From assembly GCA_034926865.1 (NCBI GenBank), contig JAYFQP010000004.1, positions 1 through 64,000 on the forward strand: 64,000 nucleotides of DNA, given 5' to 3'. Both the position numbers and the translations under genes were made by a program. How positions within the stretch are numbered: position 1 is the first letter of the stretch; each line of letters begins with the position of its first letter. Source of the DNA: RGIG1902 sp034926865 (GTDB taxonomy: Bacteria; Bacillota; Clostridia; Oscillospirales; Butyricicoccaceae). The notes under the pieces are model-generated. The model was not told where the DNA came from and searched no databases. It worked only from the letters and a program-made list of their open reading frames with translations. Shown here one piece after another: positions 61,574 to 64,000 of the stretch.

Positions 61574-63106
61574 TTATTCAGCCAAAAGGCCGGCTGCAAA
61601 TTCCTTAAGTGCTTTCGCGATAAGGCCCTTTACTTCTTGTTCGCTTACGCCCTTCTCCTTCTCAGCGCCTGTATTGGCCTGAATCACGAAGGATACACCA
61701 TCGAAAAGGTTGGTCATACGGCCAAGGAAGAGGCTTCCCTTGCCAATAATCATGGCGTTCTTAATCTCTCCCCTGAGAATTTCCTCACGGGCAAAGCCGA
61801 TATAAGGCACGCCTGAAGGAATATGACCCTGTGTGGGCGCCCAGCCTGTAAGGCCGTGTTTTGCAGGGAAAGTGGCCAAATCAGCCTTTTCAAGCTCGCC
61901 GCGTTTTACTGCGAGAGCAGCGATCATCTTATAGTTGGCCAGAGGCACATCCCCTGCGCCCGCGGGCTTTGTGACATCCGGATTCTGCATCTCGGGTGAA
62001 TACTTGTCGATATCCGTAATCTTAAGGCCGTGCTTATCAAGAGGATAAGTTACAAGAGAAGAGATAACAGCCTGAGGAGCCGAGCCTGTGCCGACTGTGT
62101 GGCGGCCGAGCATGTCAAGGTTGATTTCGGGGTTGACGCCGTCATTCTCGGTAATAACAACAGCAAACGCGCCAAGAACATCTTCAAGAATAGGCAGGCC
62201 CTTCTTAACATGGTCTTTGCCGTTCATGCCAAGTTTAGCTGTGCATCCGCCGGCCGTTACAACGACTGTCTTATAAGCGCCGGAGGAAACAAGAGCGGCG
62301 GCTTCGATCATCGTATGGGAAGGAGCCGCGCAGAAACCGCGGCAGTCAGAGCCGGTTGCATTCACAAGACCTGCGATCTCGGCTACGGACTTTGCGAAGT
62401 TGCCGCCGCCGCGCTGATTCATATCGCCGCAGGCTTCTTCGGAGCAGTCGATAACATAATCAACATCTTCCTTATTTATGCCGGAGCTCTTGATCGCGCA
62501 GAGAAGGCCAAGAACGTTTGAAGCCTTGGAAACTATATTCTCGTGCATTACATGTGCCGCGAGGTTGATGTCGATATCATGAGCCCTCTTGACAGCGCCT
62601 ACGATCTTGCCCTGATGATAAAGTGGTTCTGCATGCTCATTGCTGACAAGCGAAGCTACCTTTTCTGCAGGAACGCCATCTTTGACCCTTGCCATGATGG
62701 AATCGTCAATTATCTCATTTGCAGCCAGCTGAGCCTTATGGGCTGAAACAAACTCGGCATCAAGCTCAACAAGGTCGAAAACATCGCAAGCCTGCATCAG
62801 AAGAAGGAACTCTTCCTGAGGCATAATCTGGCCGAACTTGCCATAACGGCTCTTAAGAGGGCACTCCTTGTCATACCAAGGCTGCTCGATAGCGGTCAGC
62901 TCCGCAGGGGTCATGTTGCCAATATATGTCTGGTTGGGATAATATGCAACAGCCTGTTCATATGTGCGAATATGGGAAGGAAGCTCCTTAAGATATTCTG
63001 AGTTTGGGTTGACGATCATTTCGGTCGTCTGTGTAGTGCCGTTGTGAAGCACCATATCAGGTGTATGGACCAGGGCATAGCCCGCTCCCTTAATAACACT
63101 GTTCAT
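61574..63106 (-). CDS. grdC: Glycine/sarcosine/betaine reductase complex protein C, beta subunit GrdC
   Basis: This 510-residue protein has a ketoacyl-synthase/FabH-like fold, with IKGAGYALVHTPDMVLHNGT at the start, the Cys-containing GSDCRGFCAAPSHTMIEAA and GTGSAPQAVISSLVTYP. It works with GrdD. ATG 63106 (MNSVIKG) has AAAGG about 13 nt upstream; an ATG at 63127 has no SD. It is separated from grdA by a 169-nt gap with a hairpin. No grdB or grdE is between them. Confidence 0.95.
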   Translation of the reverse strand: MNSVIKGAGYALVHTPDMVLHNGTTQTTEMIVNPNSEYLKELPSHIRTYEQAVAYYPNQTYIGNMTPAELTAIEQPWYDKECPLKSRYGKFGQIMPQEEFLLLMQACDVFDLVELDAEFVSAHKAQLAANEIIDDSIMARVKDGVPAEKVASLVSNEHAEPLYHQGKIVGAVKRAHDIDINLAAHVMHENIVSKASNVLGLLCAIKSSGINKEDVDYVIDCSEEACGDMNQRGGGNFAKSVAEIAGLVNATGSDCRGFCAAPSHTMIEAAALVSSGAYKTVVVTAGGCTAKLGMNGKDHVKKGLPILEDVLGAFAVVITENDGVNPEINLDMLGRHTVGTGSAPQAVISSLVTYPLDKHGLKITDIDKYSPEMQNPDVTKPAGAGDVPLANYKMIAALAVKRGELEKADLATFPAKHGLTGWAPTQGHIPSGVPYIGFAREEILRGEIKNAMIIGKGSLFLGRMTNLFDGVSFVIQANTGAEKEKGVSEQEVKGLIAKALKEFAAGLLAE

Positions 63107-63239
63107 TTGGCTCACTTTACCTTTCATATATAATTTTAATTGTTCATCCTGGGAATGGATAAAACCATCCCTTAACTGATTATTTCGGGGACGCTTTTAC
63201 GCATTCCGCCGCAAGAACCGCTGTGGTAAATACGGAAAG

Positions 63240-63265
63240 GGGGCTGGTTTAAAGTGCCCAGCCCC
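63240..63265 (-). terminator. Hairpin between grdA and grdC (partial terminator or processing site)
   Basis: GGGGCTGG (63240-63247) and CCAGCCCC (63258-63265) pair with a 10-nt loop, 10 nt after the grdA stop. On the minus strand only CTTTCC follows. It could uncouple the high level of selenoprotein A from that of protein C. Confidence 0.6.
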
Positions 63266-63275
63266 GCTTACTGTC

Positions 63276-63752
63276 TTAGCCAAGATACTTGCAATACTGA
63301 TCGCGGATACCCTGCATTTCGCTCGAAATATCGTCGATATCAAGTACCATTTCCATCATGCCAACCTGCTCGTCATAGATAGCTTCATCAAACTCAGCCT
63401 TAACTTCAGGCTCGCAAACATGATAAACCGTGAGTCCCAACGAGACTCCTGTCAACGGACCGGCATAAGTGGGGTCACCGTTTGTTACTGTCTCGGCAGC
63501 AAGACCAGAGGCTTCACCCTCCGCAGCTCCAAGAAGAACAACGACGTTCTCCGCACCATATTCATTAGAGATATCAAGAACTCTCTTCTGATTTTCCAGA
63601 TCCATTGCACCAGCGGCGGTTCAGACGAAGCACTCCGTCGAGGAATACACGACCTCTGCGCCAGCAGACTTAGCACACTCTTCGATGGCAGGTCCGGGTA
63701 CGCCGTCTCTGTCGCCGATTATGATAACTTTCTTACCATTAAGAATGCTCAT
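63276..63752 (-). CDS. grdA: Glycine/sarcosine/betaine reductase selenoprotein A (GrdA), Sec by UGA
   Basis: This 158-residue selenoprotein carries the carboxymethyl group as a selenoether. The in-frame TGA at 63621-63623 is codon 44 in the redox motif C41-F-V-U44, followed by TAAGAMDLENQ. This is the invariant GrdA active site, so the TGA is read as selenocysteine and not as a stop. A reader ignoring Sec would wrongly call two pieces. The start ATG 63752 (MSILNGKKVIIIGDRDGVPG) has AGGAGG 10 nt upstream. It follows a thioredoxin gene, its reductant, at 90 nt. Confidence 0.97.
63587..63623 (-). promoter_or_regulatory. Selenocysteine codon and possible SECIS hairpin in grdA
   Basis: The UGA is at 63621-63623. 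From 24 to 37 nt counted from it a small stem UCUG/CAGA (63600-63597 and 63590-63587) presents the loop GAAAAU. The distance suits a bacterial SECIS, but the stem is short and the assignment is tentative. Confidence 0.4.
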
Positions 63753-63842
63753 GGCTCAATTTCCTCCTCATTAAGATTTATAGTCAGCCCTGAGGCTTAC
63801 TACCTGGATTTTTCGGCCCTTAGGGCCAGGGTTAGCGCCAAC

Positions 63843-64000
63843 TTAGATATTGGCCTTGATCATATTTTCGACGTTTTCAGGTGTAGCATCGTCTTTTACG
63901 CAGGAAGCGATCTGAGCGCCGTTCTCATAGATAGCGATAACGGGAAGGCCCATGATCTTCTGGCCGATAGCCAATCTTCTTGCTTTGGTTGTGTTGAGGG
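63843..64000 (-). CDS. trxA: Thioredoxin (Grd-associated), N-terminal part outside window
   Basis: The C-terminal 52 residues are in the window. The cis-Pro loop GLPVIAIYENG and the closing helix ENVENMIKAN are typical for thioredoxin. In grd operons a dedicated thioredoxin passes electrons from thioredoxin reductase to selenoprotein A, and here it lies directly upstream of grdA. The CxxC site is beyond the window edge. Confidence 0.85.
   Translation of the reverse strand, partial: LNTTKARRLAIGQKIMGLPVIAIYENGAQIASCVKDDATPENVENMIKANI

Noticed and set aside
63485..63676. Short separate coding frame opposite the 5' part of grdA
   Set aside because: It is a shadow of grdA in another frame; the true gene reads through the UGA at codon 44.
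1..64000. CRISPR array
   Set aside because: No regularly spaced direct repeats of 24-40 nt were seen; the only tandem repeats are the short hsdS units and the TTTTTCACAGC cluster.

Overview
The window reads as one chromosomal segment of a strictly Gram-positive-type, anaerobic, amino-acid-fermenting member of the Clostridia. The reasons are the selenocysteine-containing glycine/betaine reductase component grdA with grdC and grdD, a type III glutamine synthetase, a class B sortase, a zinc-ribbon S14, Gram-positive two-component systems (AgrCA-like, Pho-like, Bce-like), strong AGGAGG ribosome binding sites and TTG/GTG starts. I do not commit to a genus.

Layout. (1) 1-2.6 kb: an ABC transporter ATPase (cut by the window edge) divergent from a LytTR response regulator and a GHKL sensor kinase, with three LytTR-type repeats in the shared promoter region. 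(2) 2.7-9.7 kb: a five-gene type I restriction-modification operon (small DNA-binding-like protein, hsdM, a zinc-ribbon protein, hsdS, hsdR) with a perfect palindromic operator, a terminator and then a 3' tRNA-Ala remnant, which suggests an integrated island. (3) 10-24 kb: housekeeping and metabolism: pyrG, glnN (GSIII), an O-antigen ligase-like membrane protein, an ornithine cyclodeaminase-family enzyme, a Na/Pi cotransporter with a PhoP/PhoR-like pair behind a clear Pho-type box, an amidohydrolase, a nucleoside phosphorylase and RidA. (4) 24.2-29.8 kb: a compact eight-gene locus with a secreted transglutaminase-like protein, one GspF/PilC-type platform protein, four small single-helix proteins, one PilT-type ATPase and a class B sortase. 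This is the best candidate for a poorly described system: a minimal type IV filament-like machine without canonical prepilin motifs, prepilin peptidase or extension ATPase in the locus.

(5) 29.9-43.3 kb: a MarR-GNAT fusion regulator with a 51-bp palindrome over its promoter, a Bce-like regulator/kinase pair, a dipeptide/oligopeptide ABC operon (oppABCDF order) with a serine beta-lactamase-fold hydrolase and divergent LysR regulator, and a Bce-like ABC transporter whose promoter carries a TTACA-N4-TGTAA operator. The kinase pair and the transporter are thus probably one peptide-antibiotic resistance module split by about 8 kb. (6) 43.5-59.5 kb: the complete S10-spc-alpha ribosomal protein superoperon on the minus strand (rpsJ to rplQ, including secY, adk, map, infA and rpoA), with a strong promoter and a leader of about 330 nt. 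(7) 59.6-64 kb: a GNAT acetyltransferase and the end of a grd operon (trxA, grdA, grdC, grdD on the minus strand), which makes acetyl phosphate from the carboxymethyl-selenoprotein intermediate.

All calls come from reading the sequence; no database search was possible. Family names rest on recognised motifs, lengths and gene context.
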